A stretch of DNA of 64,000 bases from Halopseudomonas oceani (GCF_002903165.1 NZ_PPSK01000018.1:25085-89084); one strand, 5' to 3'; numbered from the stretch's first letter, positions 25,538-34,786 are shown. Numbers and translations: made by a program. Notes: generated by a model not told the origin, from the sequence alone.

Positions 25538-26983
25538 TTATCCTCCGTTACATTGACTGGCGACGGCCAGGTTGTTGCTTGCACGTTGCTCCGCTGTGGC
25601 CTGCCGTACGGTGCGCCAGGTGTTCCAGGCCATGCACAACATGCCGGTCAGGAAGAAGGCACCACCGATTACGCGGACCACATAGCCTGGATGGCTGGCC
25701 TCCAGCGCCTCGACGAAGCTGTAGGTCGCCGAGCCGTCGACGTTCACGGCACGCCACATCAGCCCCTGGGTAATGCCGTTGACCCACATTGACACGATGT
25801 ACAGCACGGTACCGATGGTCGCCAGCCAGAAGTGCAGGTTGATCAGGCCGGTGCTGTACATCTTGTCGGTGCCGAACACCTTCGGAATCATGTGATAAAG
25901 CGAGCCGAAAGTGATCATCGCGACCCAGCCCAGGGCACCGGCGTGCACGTGGCCAATGGTCCAGTCAGTATAGTGCGATAACGCGTTGACGGTTTTGATC
26001 GCCATCATCGGCCCTTCAAAGGTGGACATGCCGTAGAAGGCGAGTGCGACCACCAGAAAGCGCAGGATCGGGTCGGTACGCAGCAGGTGCCAGGAGCCCG
26101 ACAGGGTCATCATGCCGTTGATCATGCCGCCCCAGCTCGGGGCCAGCAGGATCAGCGACATCACCATGCCGAGCGACTGCGCCCAGTCGGGCAGTGCGGT
26201 GTAATGCAGGTGATGCGGGCCGGCCCAGATGTAGAGGCTGATCAGCGCCCAGAAGTGGATGATCGACAGGCGGTAGGAGTAGACCGGTCGATTGACCTGC
26301 TTGGGCACGAAGTAATACATCATGCCGAGAAAACCGGTGGTCAGGAAAAAGCCGACAGCGTTGTGCCCGTACCACCATTGCACCATGGCATCGGTAGCAC
26401 CGGCGTAGACTGGGTAGGACTTGAACCAACTGATCGGAATGGCCGCGTGGTTGACGGTGTGCAGCACCGCAATCACCAGAATGAAGGCGCCGAAGAACCA
26501 GTTGCCAACGTAGATATGGTGGGTCTTGCGGCGCATCAGCGTGCCGAAGAAGACGATGGCGTAGGCGACCCAGACAATCGCCATGAGCACCGCCCCGGTA
26601 AACTCGATCTCGGCGTATTCCTTGGTGGTGGTCAAGCCCTGCGGCAGGGTCACCAGCATGGTGACGATGACCGCCTGCCAGCCCCAGAAGGTGAACGCGG
26701 TCAGGCGCGGTGCAATCAGTGGCGTCTGGCAGGTGCGCTGCACAGCGTAGTAGCTGGCGGCAAACTGGGCACTGCCGGCAAAGCCGAAGATCACCAGGCT
26801 GGTATGCAGTGGTCGCAGCCGGCCGAAAGTGGTCCACGGCAGGTCCATGTTGAGTGCCGGCCAGACCAGTTGGGAGGCAACCAGCAAGCCGACGGCCATG
26901 CCGACCACGCCCCATACCACGGTCATGATGGTGAACTGACGCACCACCCGATAGTTGTACCTCTGCGCAGCAGTGTTCTGCAT
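25538..26983 (-). CDS. ccoN: Orphan cbb3 cytochrome oxidase subunit I (CcoN4-like)
   Basis: The 481-residue haem-copper oxidase subunit has about 12 membrane helices and reads almost as standard Cco[34 protein letters not shown] with a haem His, [38 protein letters not shown] with the CuB His-Tyr region, and [15 protein letters not shown]. No ccoO or ccoP gene is present, so it must combine with subunits from a complete cbb3 operon elsewhere. The same arrangement exists for CcoN4 (PA4133), which is linked to cyanide tolerance and biofilm respiration in P. aeruginosa. ATG 26983 is chosen. 26998 and 27016 are alternatives. Confidence 0.9.
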   Translation of the reverse strand: MQNTAAQRYNYRVVRQFTIMTVVWGVVGMAVGLLVASQLVWPALNMDLPWTTFGRLRPLHTSLVIFGFAGSAQFAASYYAVQRTCQTPLIAPRLTAFTFWGWQAVIVTMLVTLPQGLTTTKEYAEIEFTGAVLMAIVWVAYAIVFFGTLMRRKTHHIYVGNWFFGAFILVIAVLHTVNHAAIPISWFKSYPVYAGATDAMVQWWYGHNAVGFFLTTGFLGMMYYFVPKQVNRPVYSYRLSIIHFWALISLYIWAGPHHLHYTALPDWAQSLGMVMSLILLAPSWGGMINGMMTLSGSWHLLRTDPILRFLVVALAFYGMSTFEGPMMAIKTVNALSHYTDWTIGHVHAGALGWVAMITFGSLYHMIPKVFGTDKMYSTGLINLHFWLATIGTVLYIVSMWVNGITQGLMWRAVNVDGSATYSFVEALEASHPGYVVRVIGGAFFLTGMLCMAWNTWRTVRQATAEQRASNNLAVASQCNGG

Positions 26984-27058
26984 CTTCAGGCCCTTCATAG
27001 CAGTGAGGCGACGCATGTCGCGATAACGCCTGCACTCTAGGGCTCAGTGGCAATACAA

Positions 27059-27097
27059 AACAGACTCAGAGGTTGCTGCAAAAAGCAGATCAGATGG
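27059..27097 (-). promoter_or_regulatory. Composite repeat upstream of ccoN
   Basis: Read on the minus strand it starts CCATCTGATCTG and, after a T-rich spacer, ends TCTGAGTCTGTT, 76 nt before the chosen ccoN start. The same two direct-repeat blocks with identical spacing occur upstream of ccoG (31312-31350). It is likely a shared operator, perhaps for the MocR regulator encoded in between. Confidence 0.6.
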
Positions 27098-27110
27098 CCG
27101 GCGGCTGACC

Positions 27111-28283
27111 TTAGTGGCCAGCCGTCAGATGCCGGGCGATACCGCGCTTGAGCGGTACCAGCTGCTGCGCCGCTCGCAGCGCCGCGCCGCGTAGCAGACG
27201 CATGGGTAGCTGGTCGCTGGTGTAGCATTCGACCAGCAGGTTGGTCGCCTGGTACAGCGGCCAGGTAGCCAGTCGCTGCTGGCGCTCGTAGCGGCCGAGC
27301 AGGGCGATTGAGCCAATGTCGCGGTTGCGCCGGTGAGCGTCGATTACCAAGCGGCTGAGTCGCTGCACGCTACCCAACCCGAAGTTGAAGCCGTGGGCGG
27401 TAACCGGGTGCATGCCGACCGCCGCATCGCCGATCAGCGCGCTGCGGTGCGCGGTCAGGCGGCGCGCGTAGGCGCCAACCAGCGGGTAAACGTTGCGGCC
27501 GCTGGCAAGCTCCATAGCACCGAGTCGGTGATCGAAGCGACTTTCGATCTCGCGGGCAAACGCTTGCGGGTCCAACTGATGGAGTAGCTCCATCTCCCGT
27601 GGTGGCAGGGTTACGACGACCGAGGACTGTTTGCCATTGAGTGGCAGCAGGGCCAGGGTTTGGCCGTAGCCGAACCATTCCCAGGCAATGTGTTGATGAT
27701 CGACTTCGTGGTTCATGCGGCAGACCATCATCGTCTTGCCGAAGTCCTTCATCTGGGCGCCGATGCCCAGCATTCTGCGGGTTTCCGAGAAGCGGCTGTC
27801 GGCGGCGATCAGCAGGCGAGTCTCCAGACGAGTGCCGTCGTTCATGACCAGTTCGATGCCGCCGCTATGCTGATGTACCTGTCGCAGTCGAGTTTCGCAC
27901 ATCAGGTGGACGCCGCCTGCTGCCTGCAGGCTTTGCCAGGCGGCCAGGCGAATGGCCCGGTTGGCAACCAGGTGGCCGAGGTGGTCGCTGCCGGCGTGGC
28001 GCGCCTGAATCTGCAGGGCAAAGGGTGACGGGCCGTTCATGACCTTGGCATCGCGCAGCAAGGCAACGTCCTCAGCGGGCAGCCTGGACCAGATATCAAG
28101 CTGTTCCAGCAGCGCCTGGGAAGCGTGGGTCAAGGCAATCTCGCGGCCGTCGAAAACAGGGTCGGCCAAGCTGGCCTCGCTCTGGCGCTCGATTAATACG
28201 ATGTTCAGGCCGCTTTCGGCCAGTGCGCGGGCCATGCACAGGCCGCTTGGGCCAGCCCCGATAATGGCAATGTCGCAGTTCAT
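27111..28283 (-). CDS. ubiM: UbiH/UbiM-type FAD monooxygenase
   Basis: The 390-residue flavoprotein monooxygenase has an N-terminal dinucleotide motif DIAIIGAGPSGLCMARALAE, a FAD-ribityl motif GDAAVGMHPVTAHGFNFGLG near residue 298 and an intermediate Asp-Gly region. The GMHPVTAHGFN variant and the overall form match UbiM, an alternative ubiquinone hydroxylase found in proteobacteria that replaces UbiF/H/I at one or more ring positions. It lies between the MocR gene and ccoN on the same strand, linking quinone hydroxylation with the oxidase. Which ring carbon it acts on cannot be read from the sequence. Confidence 0.78.
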   Translation of the reverse strand: MNCDIAIIGAGPSGLCMARALAESGLNIVLIERQSEASLADPVFDGREIALTHASQALLEQLDIWSRLPAEDVALLRDAKVMNGPSPFALQIQARHAGSDHLGHLVANRAIRLAAWQSLQAAGGVHLMCETRLRQVHQHSGGIELVMNDGTRLETRLLIAADSRFSETRRMLGIGAQMKDFGKTMMVCRMNHEVDHQHIAWEWFGYGQTLALLPLNGKQSSVVVTLPPREMELLHQLDPQAFAREIESRFDHRLGAMELASGRNVYPLVGAYARRLTAHRSALIGDAAVGMHPVTAHGFNFGLGSVQRLSRLVIDAHRRNRDIGSIALLGRYERQQRLATWPLYQATNLLVECYTSDQLPMRLLRGAALRAAQQLVPLKRGIARHLTAGH

Positions 28284-28396
28284 GCGCAGCGTCTCCCTGA
28301 GAACAAAGGCCCTCAGTCTGCGCCTGACGGATTGGCCGAATATTGCTCTGGGTCAGTGTGGCGACACGGTGCACTGCGGCCGGCTGTCGCAGCGGC

Positions 28397-29806
28397 TCAG
28401 AAGGCGGCGAGCAGTCGGCCGAGTGTGGCCATGGCCTGCTCGCTGGGCTCATCCCAGGGGTGGCCATAGTTCAGTCGCGCGCAGTTGCGGTAGTGCCGGT
28501 TGGCCGAGAAGATCGGCCCCGGTGCCAGGCTGATGCCCTGCGCCAGCGCGTGCTGGAACAGCTGCAGCGAGTCCACCCGCTCGGGAAATTCGAACCATAG
28601 AAAGTACCCGCCATTGGGGCGGCTGACCCGGGTCTCGCGCGGAAAGTGTCGCGCGGCAGAGGCCAGCATTGCCCGTTGCTGACTCTCCAGCGCATGGCGC
28701 AACTTGCGCAGGTGACGGTCGTAGCCGCCGTTTTGCAGGTAGTCGGCCAGCGCGGCCTGGGCGGGCACCGACGGAGAAATGGTGGTCATCAATTTGAGAC
28801 GGCTGACCTGTTCGGCAAAGCGGCCGGCAGCCACCCAGCCCACCCGGTAGCCGGGCGCCAGGCACTTGGAGAACGAACCGCAGTGCATCACCAGCCCGTC
28901 GGTGTCGAAACTCTTGACCGGTCTGGGCGGTTTGGCGCTGAAGTACAGCTCGGCGTAGACATCGTCTTCGATCATCGGCACCTGATGTTGTTTGAGCAGG
29001 GCATAGAGCTGCTTTTTCTTGGTATCGCTCATGCTGGCACCGAGCGGATTCTGCAGGCTGCTCATGAACCAGCAGGCCTTGATCGGGAAGCGCTGCAGGC
29101 TGTCGGCGAGACTTTCGAGGTCGATCCCTTCGCGTGGATGCACCGGGATCTCGACTGCCTTGAGCTGCAATCGCTCCAGCACCTGCAAGGTGGCGTAGAA
29201 AGCAGGGCTTTCGATGGCGACCAGGTCGCCGGGCTGGGTGACCGACTGCAGGCACAGGTTGAGTGCTTCCATCGCACCATTGGTGATCACCAGTTCTTCC
29301 ATCGGCAGCAGCATGCCGCTGACCATATAGCGCAGGGCGATCTGGCGGCGCAGGTCGGGGTTGCCGGCGGTCATGTCGGCAATCACCGAGTGGGGTTTCA
29401 TGTCACGTGCGCTGCTGGCCAGCGACCGCGACAGCCGCGCCAGCGGAAACAGATCCGGGCTCGGGAAGGCCGAGCCGAAGGCGACCATCTCCGGGTCCTT
29501 GAGTGAGCCAAGGACCGAGAACACCAGTTCGCTGACGTCCACATCGACGCTGCTGGAGGCGTAGGGGCTGATGTTCGGCTCGCTCAACTGGCGCCGGGCC
29601 AGCGCGTGGACGAAATAGCCCGAACGGGGTCTGGCCTGAATCAGGCCGCGATCCTCCAGCAGGTAGTAGGCCTGGAACACGGTCGATGGACTGACCCCGT
29701 AGGTGCGGCTGGCGTGCCGTACTGAGGGGACCTTTTCGCCCGGGGCGATGACCCCGGTGCGGATCAGCTCGGCGATGTCATCGGCCAGCTTTTCGTAGCG
29801 TTTCAT
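28397..29806 (-). CDS. MocR family regulator (GntR HTH with aminotransferase domain)
   Basis: The 469-residue regulator has an N-terminal GntR winged helix (RYEKLADDIAELIRTGVIAPGEKVPSVR and YGVSPSTVFQAYYLLEDRGLI, residues 3-70). A fold-type I aminotransferase-like domain follows, with the PLP lysine in CGSFSKCLAPGYRVGW near residue 310 and IEDDVYAELYF before it. It occupies the position of PA4132 (MpaR) in the equivalent P. aeruginosa cluster. ATG 29806 has AGGA upstream and starts at the domain, while a frame start at 29863 is less likely. It probably controls the surrounding divergent operons, perhaps in response to PLP or a cofactor-linked ligand. Confidence 0.88.
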   Translation of the reverse strand: MKRYEKLADDIAELIRTGVIAPGEKVPSVRHASRTYGVSPSTVFQAYYLLEDRGLIQARPRSGYFVHALARRQLSEPNISPYASSSVDVDVSELVFSVLGSLKDPEMVAFGSAFPSPDLFPLARLSRSLASSARDMKPHSVIADMTAGNPDLRRQIALRYMVSGMLLPMEELVITNGAMEALNLCLQSVTQPGDLVAIESPAFYATLQVLERLQLKAVEIPVHPREGIDLESLADSLQRFPIKACWFMSSLQNPLGASMSDTKKKQLYALLKQHQVPMIEDDVYAELYFSAKPPRPVKSFDTDGLVMHCGSFSKCLAPGYRVGWVAAGRFAEQVSRLKLMTTISPSVPAQAALADYLQNGGYDRHLRKLRHALESQQRAMLASAARHFPRETRVSRPNGGYFLWFEFPERVDSLQLFQHALAQGISLAPGPIFSANRHYRNCARLNYGHPWDEPSEQAMATLGRLLAAF

Positions 29807-29869
29807 CCGGTCCTGTGGTTCTGAGGGTGATGTTCGCCACTGTAGGCCATCAAGCGCGCTCATGCGATA

Positions 29870-31252
29870 TCAACGCACCGGCGGCGAGACGAAGGTGCTC
29901 TCGTCGCTGACCTTGCTCGTTGCATCGTTCAGGTCCTCCACCACAAATTCCAGCGGCTCGCTGCCGGCGGCAACGGGCGGGTCGCGACGACTGACTCGCA
30001 CGGCAACCGTGCCGGTCTCGCCCGCAGCAACCTGCAGGCTACCGAGGCCCTGCGTCTTGAAGCGATCTGCGTCCGTCAGGCTCAGACGGTACTCGCGGTC
30101 CTGCTGGGTTTTGTTCAGCACCTTGAGGGTGTAGATGTTCTCGATGTCGCCATTGCTGTTGGCGCGGAACACGCTGCGGTCCCGGCTGATGTCCAGATCG
30201 ACCACCGGGCGGGCCTGCAGGCCCCAGACCAGTCCGCCAATCATCAGTAGCAGGACACTGGCGTAGCCGACCAGACGCGGACGCAACCAGTGTGTTTTTC
30301 CGCCCGCCAGCGCGTGCTCTGAGGTGTAGCGAATCAGTCCGCGGGCATAACCCATCTGATCCATGACGCCGTTGCAGGCGTCGATGCAGGCGCCACAGCT
30401 GATGCAGTCGATTTGCAGACCGTTGCGGATGTCGATACCGGTCGGGCAGACCTGCACGCAGACGGTACAGTCGATGCAGTCGCCGAGACCTGCGGCGGCC
30501 GGGTCGCTGTTTTTCTTGCGCGGGCCGCGGGCTTCGCCGCGTGCGGCGTCGTAGGTCACCAGCTGGGTGTCCGCATCAAACATCGCGCTCTGGAACCGAG
30601 AATACGGGCACATGTGCACGCATACCTGCTCGCGCAGCCAGCCGGCGTTGAAGTAGGTGGCGGCGGTAAAGCACAGCAGCCAGAACGCGGTGGTTGCGCC
30701 AACCTGCCAGCTCAGCAGGTCGCCGACCAGATCGCGCACCGGGGTGAAGTAACCGATGAAGCCGATGGCGGTAGCCAGGCTGATCGCCAGCCAGAGACCA
30801 TGCTTGGCTCCGCGGCGCAGCAGTTTGTTGAGCGACCAGGGCGCGGCGTCCAGGCGAATGCGCTGGTGTCGCTCGCCTTCGGTGACTTTCTCCACCCACA
30901 TGAACATCCAGGTCCAGACGCTCTGCGGGCAGCTGTAACCGCACCAGACGCGGCCGGCTACCACGGTGATAAAGAACAGGCCAAAGGCGGCAATCATCAG
31001 AATGGCTGACAGCAGGATGAAGTCCTGCGGCCAGAAGGTCGCGCCGAAGATATGGAACTGCTTGCTGTCCAGGTCCCAGAGCACGGCTTGCTGGCCGTTC
31101 CAGTCGATCCAGGCGGTGCCGAAGAACAGCAGCATCAGGGCGCCGGCTCCCAGCAGGCGGAAGTTGCGGTACAGGCCCTTGAAGCTGCGGGTATGAATGG
31201 GTCCGCCCTGCTGGGCGGGCGTCAGGTCTTTCAGGGGAATATGGCTGGTCAT
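29870..31252 (-). CDS. ccoG: CcoG/RdxA-type membrane ferredoxin (cbb3 assembly)
   Basis: The 460-residue protein has about five membrane helices and the CcoG signature. VWCGYSCPQSVWTWMFMW lies near residue 102 and CVHMCPYSRFQ near 213. Two 4Fe-4S motifs, CIDCTVCVQVCPTGID near 260 and CISCGACIDACNGVMD near 280, are followed by a C-terminal immunoglobulin-like domain. CcoG reduces copper(II) to copper(I) for CuB insertion into cbb3 oxidases. Here it leads the minus-strand run ccoG-mocR-ubiM-ccoN-ccoQ and is divergent from the sulfite/nitrite reductase operon. It would be a second copy beside a housekeeping ccoG elsewhere. Confidence 0.9.
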   Translation of the reverse strand: MTSHIPLKDLTPAQQGGPIHTRSFKGLYRNFRLLGAGALMLLFFGTAWIDWNGQQAVLWDLDSKQFHIFGATFWPQDFILLSAILMIAAFGLFFITVVAGRVWCGYSCPQSVWTWMFMWVEKVTEGERHQRIRLDAAPWSLNKLLRRGAKHGLWLAISLATAIGFIGYFTPVRDLVGDLLSWQVGATTAFWLLCFTAATYFNAGWLREQVCVHMCPYSRFQSAMFDADTQLVTYDAARGEARGPRKKNSDPAAAGLGDCIDCTVCVQVCPTGIDIRNGLQIDCISCGACIDACNGVMDQMGYARGLIRYTSEHALAGGKTHWLRPRLVGYASVLLLMIGGLVWGLQARPVVDLDISRDRSVFRANSNGDIENIYTLKVLNKTQQDREYRLSLTDADRFKTQGLGSLQVAAGETGTVAVRVSRRDPPVAAGSEPLEFVVEDLNDATSKVSDESTFVSPPVR

Positions 31253-31304
31253 GGCATCACGGCTCTTGGATTTTCAGGCTGTGGCGATGATGCGGGGACA
31301 GCTG

Positions 31305-31318
31305 ATCTGGTAACAGAT
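31305..31318. repeat. Palindrome ATCTG-GTAA-CAGAT in the ccoG-reductase gap
   Basis: Perfect 5-bp arms with a 4-nt spacer overlap the end of the composite repeat at 31312-31350. It may be part of the same operator, because its half-site ATCTG recurs in direct orientation next to it. Confidence 0.45.
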
Positions 31319-31350
31319 TCAGATTGGATGGAAAAAGCCAGATCAGATGG
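31312..31350 (-). promoter_or_regulatory. Composite repeat upstream of ccoG
   Basis: On the minus strand the element begins CCATCTGATCTG and, 15 nt later, carries TCTGAATCTGTT. It lies 60 nt before the ccoG start and about 190 nt before the divergent reductase start. It aligns without gaps to the element in front of ccoN. Confidence 0.6.
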
Positions 31351-31541
31351 GGGCGTAAGGATGCTCTAGGCTACGTTAGGCAACGCTTTACGGAGCGTTT
31401 TCTGTGTCAACTGATACGGTTTTTTTAGCAGGATCTGAGGCTGGTATGGGTTCAGCTGCATCCGCATAGTAGCCGCCTACTAGATGATCCTGTGCGGGAG
31501 GCCTGCTGCTTGCGGGAACTGCCGCCTGCCGAGAGGTGAGC

Positions 31542-33212
31542 ATGTACCACTACGATGAGTATGACCGGGCGCTGGTTGCCGAGCGGGTCGCCCAGTTTCG
31601 TGATCAGATCAGCCGGCGGCTGAGCGGCGAGCTGAGCGAGGAGGAGTTTTTGCCACTGCGCCTGCAGAATGGCCTGTATCTGCAACGGCATGCCTACATG
31701 CTGCGGGTGGCGATTCCCTACGGCACGCTGTCGGCCGATCAGCTGCGCGCCCTGGCGGGCGTCGCCCGCGACTTTGACCGCGGCTACGGCCACTTCACCA
31801 CGCGTCAGAATATTCAGTTCAACTGGATCGAGCTGGAGCAGGTGGGCGACATTCTGGCCCGGCTGGCGGCGGTCGACATGCACGCGATTCAGACCTCCGG
31901 CAACTGTGTGCGCAATATCAGCACCGACGCCTTTGCCGGGGTGGCGGCCGATGAGGTGCTCGACCCGCGGCCGCTGGCCGAGATTCTGCGCCAGTGGTCG
32001 ACGATCAATCCGGAGTTTCTCTACCTGCCGCGCAAGTTCAAGATTGCCCTGTGCTCGGCCAGCGAAGACCGTGCGGCGGTGATGATGCACGACATCGGGC
32101 TCTATCTGTACCGGGATGCCGCGGGTGAGATGCTGTTCGACGTCATGGTTGGCGGCGGCCTGGGGCGTACGCCGATTCTGTCGCAGCCGATCCGTCGGGC
32201 GCTGCCCTGGCAGCACCTGTTGTCCTACGTCGAGGCGGTGCTGCGGGTCTATAACCGCCACGGCCGCCGGGACAACAAGTACAAGGCGCGCATCAAGATT
32301 CTGGTCAAGGCGCTCGGCATCGACGCTTTTGCCCGCGAGGTCGAGGCGGAGTGGGAGCACATCAAGGATGGCCCCGCCGAGCTGACCCGCGACGAGTATG
32401 AGCGCGTCGCCGCCAGCTTTCAGCCGCCGAGCTACCCGCCGCAGCCAGCGGTGGACCTGGAATTTGGCAGCGCGCTGGCGCGCGACGCCGGGTTTGCCCG
32501 CTGGGTGCAGCGCAACACCCACGCACACAAGCAGCCGGGCTACGTGTCGGTCACGCTGTCGACCAAGCCCGGCGCCGACATGCCGCCCGGTGACGTGACT
32601 GCCGAGCAGATGGAGCAGGTGGCGCTGATGGCCGAACGCTTTGGCTTCGGTGAGATTCGGGTCGCCCACGAACAGAATCTGGTGCTGCCGGATGTCGCCA
32701 AGGCAGACCTGTACGCGCTCTGGCAGCAGGCCTGCGAGTTCGGCCTGGCGACACCCAATATCGGCCTGCTGACCGACGTGATTGCCTGCCCCGGCGGCGA
32801 CTACTGTTCGCTGGCCAACGCCAAGTCCATTCCGGTGGCACAGGCGATTCAGCAGCGCTTTGCCGACCCCGAGCTGCTGCAGGATCTGGGCGAGATCAGC
32901 CTGAACATTTCCGGCTGTATGAACGCCTGTGGTCATCATCACATTGGCAATATCGGCATTCTTGGCGTCGATAAAAACGGCAGCGAGTGGTACCAGCTCA
33001 CCATCGGTGGGGCGCAGGGCAAGCAGAGCGCGCTGGGCAAGGTGATCGGTCCAGCCTTCAGCGCCGAGGACGTGCCCGAGGTGATTGCCCAACTGGCCGA
33101 TGTGTACCGCGAGCAGCGGGTTGGAACCGAGCGCTTTGTCGATACCGTCGCGCGTATCGGCCTCGCCCCGTTCAAGGCGCGGGTGTATCCGGCGCAGGAG
33201 GTGCGCGCATGA
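31542..33212 (+). CDS. Sirohaem sulfite/nitrite reductase (CysI/NirA type)
   Basis: The 556-residue hemoprotein has two ferredoxin-like halves and the 4Fe-4S/sirohaem ligands CPGGDYC near residue 418 and CMNACGHH near 464, spaced as in sulfite and assimilatory nitrite reductases. RNISTDAFAGVAADE near 126 is another conserved block. GAGGT precedes ATG 31542, which is chosen over GTG 31536. It overlaps the DUF934 gene by 4 nt. The equivalent PA4130 lies beside the ccoN4 cluster in P. aeruginosa. Whether it reduces sulfite or nitrite is not decided by sequence. It may support the oxidase under cyanide or low oxygen. Confidence 0.88.
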   Translation: MYHYDEYDRALVAERVAQFRDQISRRLSGELSEEEFLPLRLQNGLYLQRHAYMLRVAIPYGTLSADQLRALAGVARDFDRGYGHFTTRQNIQFNWIELEQVGDILARLAAVDMHAIQTSGNCVRNISTDAFAGVAADEVLDPRPLAEILRQWSTINPEFLYLPRKFKIALCSASEDRAAVMMHDIGLYLYRDAAGEMLFDVMVGGGLGRTPILSQPIRRALPWQHLLSYVEAVLRVYNRHGRRDNKYKARIKILVKALGIDAFAREVEAEWEHIKDGPAELTRDEYERVAASFQPPSYPPQPAVDLEFGSALARDAGFARWVQRNTHAHKQPGYVSVTLSTKPGADMPPGDVTAEQMEQVALMAERFGFGEIRVAHEQNLVLPDVAKADLYALWQQACEFGLATPNIGLLTDVIACPGGDYCSLANAKSIPVAQAIQQRFADPELLQDLGEISLNISGCMNACGHHHIGNIGILGVDKNGSEWYQLTIGGAQGKQSALGKVIGPAFSAEDVPEVIAQLADVYREQRVGTERFVDTVARIGLAPFKARVYPAQEVRA

Positions 33213-33727
33213 ACAATCTGATACGGCTCACCGAGCATGGGCCTGAACGGGTGAATGAGGACCTATGGACGCTGGCGCTGACCGGTGAGGAGCCCGCCGA
33301 TGGTCCTCGGATTCTCAGTCTGGACGGCTGGCTGCAATCCCAGTCCGAGGCGGTGCTGAGTGGCCTTGAACCCTGCGCGGACGCGGTCTGCCTGCAACCC
33401 GATGACGAGGCCGAGCGGCTGCAACCCTATCTGGCGGTGCTACCGCTGATTGCCGTGCTGTTCCCGAGCTTTCGCGACGGCCGTGGCTACAGCCAGGCTT
33501 ACCTGCTGCGCACCCGCATCGGCTGGACCGGCGAACTACGCGCGGTGGGGGATGTGCTGCGTGATCAGCTCAGCCACATGCGCCAGTGCGGCTTTGATGC
33601 CTTTGCCGTGCGCGAAGACAAATCTGTCGAGGATGCCATCAAGGGGCTGAGCGGCATGAGCGTGCTCTATGGGCGCTCGGCGATTGAGCCGCGGCCGCTG
33701 TTTCGTCGGCGGACCAGCGAATGCTGA
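33209..33727 (+). CDS. DUF934 family protein, sulfite-reduction accessory
   Basis: The 172-residue protein matches DUF934, the partner of CysI-type reductases in many proteobacteria (PA4129 in P. aeruginosa). The conserved block is LFPSFRDGRGYSQAYLLRTRIGWTGELRAVGDVLRDQLSHMRQCGFDAF, at residues 86-134. It contains no obvious cofactor site. It starts within the last codon of the reductase gene (ATGA overlap) and itself overlaps the start of lrgA, so it is co-translated. It probably helps in electron delivery or maturation of the reductase. The exact role is unknown. Confidence 0.85.
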   Translation: MNNLIRLTEHGPERVNEDLWTLALTGEEPADGPRILSLDGWLQSQSEAVLSGLEPCADAVCLQPDDEAERLQPYLAVLPLIAVLFPSFRDGRGYSQAYLLRTRIGWTGELRAVGDVLRDQLSHMRQCGFDAFAVREDKSVEDAIKGLSGMSVLYGRSAIEPRPLFRRRTSEC

Positions 33728-34071
33728 AGGGGTTGCTCTTGCTGGTGGTGATGCAGGCGGTTGGTGCGTTACTGCAGGCTGTCTGGTTGCCTATGCTGCC
33801 CGCGCCGGTCATCGGTTTGCTGCTGCTGTTGGCGTTGCTGGTGCTGCTGGGTCGGATTCCTGAGTGGCTGGAGCAGGCGAGCGCTGCGCTGCTGGGTTAC
33901 CTGCCGCTGATGCTGGCGATTCCGGCAACCGGTATTCTGCTCGGCGGTGATGTGCTGCTGGCGCAACTGCCTGCGATTGGCGCGGGGTTGGTCGTGTCGC
34001 TGCTGCTGTGTATTCCGCTGTGCGGCGTGCTGATGCAGCGGCTGATGACCGGGAGGCGAGAGGATGAGTGA
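33721..34071 (+). CDS. lrgA: LrgA/CidA-type holin-like protein
   Basis: The 116-residue protein has four membrane helices: LLLVVMQAVGALLQAVWLP, then PAPVIGLLLLLALLVLLG, PLMLAIPATGILLGG and a final GLVVSLLLCIPLCGVLMQ. It matches CidA/LrgA, which act with LrgB/CidB in murein hydrolase control and in pyruvate transport in some bacteria. The ATG at 33721 lies inside the last codons of the DUF934 gene (7 nt overlap), and its end overlaps lrgB by 8 nt. This welds the pair into the reductase operon, an unusual genetic context. Confidence 0.87.
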   Translation: MLKGLLLLVVMQAVGALLQAVWLPMLPAPVIGLLLLLALLVLLGRIPEWLEQASAALLGYLPLMLAIPATGILLGGDVLLAQLPAIGAGLVVSLLLCIPLCGVLMQRLMTGRREDE

Positions 34072-34786
34072 CGCGCTGCTGCAGGTGGTCCATGCGCCAC
34101 TGACCGCCATCGCGCTGACGCTGGCGGCTTTTGTGTTTGCGCTCTGGCTCTACCGACGCACCGGCTGGCTGGTGCTGCAGCCGGTATTGATCACCATGCT
34201 GCTGATTATTGCCGGTATCCGCCTGTTGCAGCTGGACTACGCCGCCTACCGTGAAGCTGTTGTGCCTATCGCCTGGCTGCTGGGGTCCACCACGGTCGCG
34301 CTGGCGGTGCCTTTGTATCGGAATTTGCGGCGTATTCGCGCCAATCTCTGGCCGGTGCTGGTGACACTGCTGGTCGGCGGTGGCGCCAGCGTGGCGTTGA
34401 CCTTGCTGGCCGCCTGGTTACTGGGGGCAGACCTGCCGGTGCTGATGACCCTGGCGACCAAATCGGTAACCATGCCGATTGCCATGCCGCTGGCCGAGCA
34501 ACTGGGCGGGCTGGCGGCGCTGGCCGCGGTGCTGGTGATGTTGACCGGTGTATTGGGCACCGTCATGTTGCCGCCGTTGCTGAAGCTCGCCGGGGTCAAT
34601 CACCCGGCGGCGCGGGGCGTGGCCTACGGTATGAATGCGCATGCGGTGGGCACGGCTCGGGCGCTGGAAGAAGGCGATGAGTGCGCTGCGTTCTCCGCAC
34701 TGGCGATGGGCTCACTCGGCGTGCTTACCGCGTTGCTGTTGCCTGTTGCGGTCCTTGGCTGGCGCTGGTTGGGCGCTTTAGGCTGA
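34064..34786 (+). CDS. lrgB: LrgB/CidB family membrane protein
   Basis: The 240-residue inner-membrane protein has about seven helices. It has the LrgB motif LATKSVTMPIAMPLAEQLGGLAAL near residue 128 and RGVAYGMNAHAVGTARALEEGDECAAFSALAMG near 185. LrgB works with LrgA in cell-lysis control or organic-acid transport. GGGAGGCGAGAGG upstream gives a strong site for ATG 34064, which overlaps the end of lrgA. It is the last gene of the reductase operon. Confidence 0.9.
   Translation: MSDALLQVVHAPLTAIALTLAAFVFALWLYRRTGWLVLQPVLITMLLIIAGIRLLQLDYAAYREAVVPIAWLLGSTTVALAVPLYRNLRRIRANLWPVLVTLLVGGGASVALTLLAAWLLGADLPVLMTLATKSVTMPIAMPLAEQLGGLAALAAVLVMLTGVLGTVMLPPLLKLAGVNHPAARGVAYGMNAHAVGTARALEEGDECAAFSALAMGSLGVLTALLLPVAVLGWRWLGALG

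Noticed and set aside
31452..33092. 546-codon open frame on the minus strand
   Set aside because: It is opposite the sirohaem reductase gene, whose motifs and ribosome site are clear.
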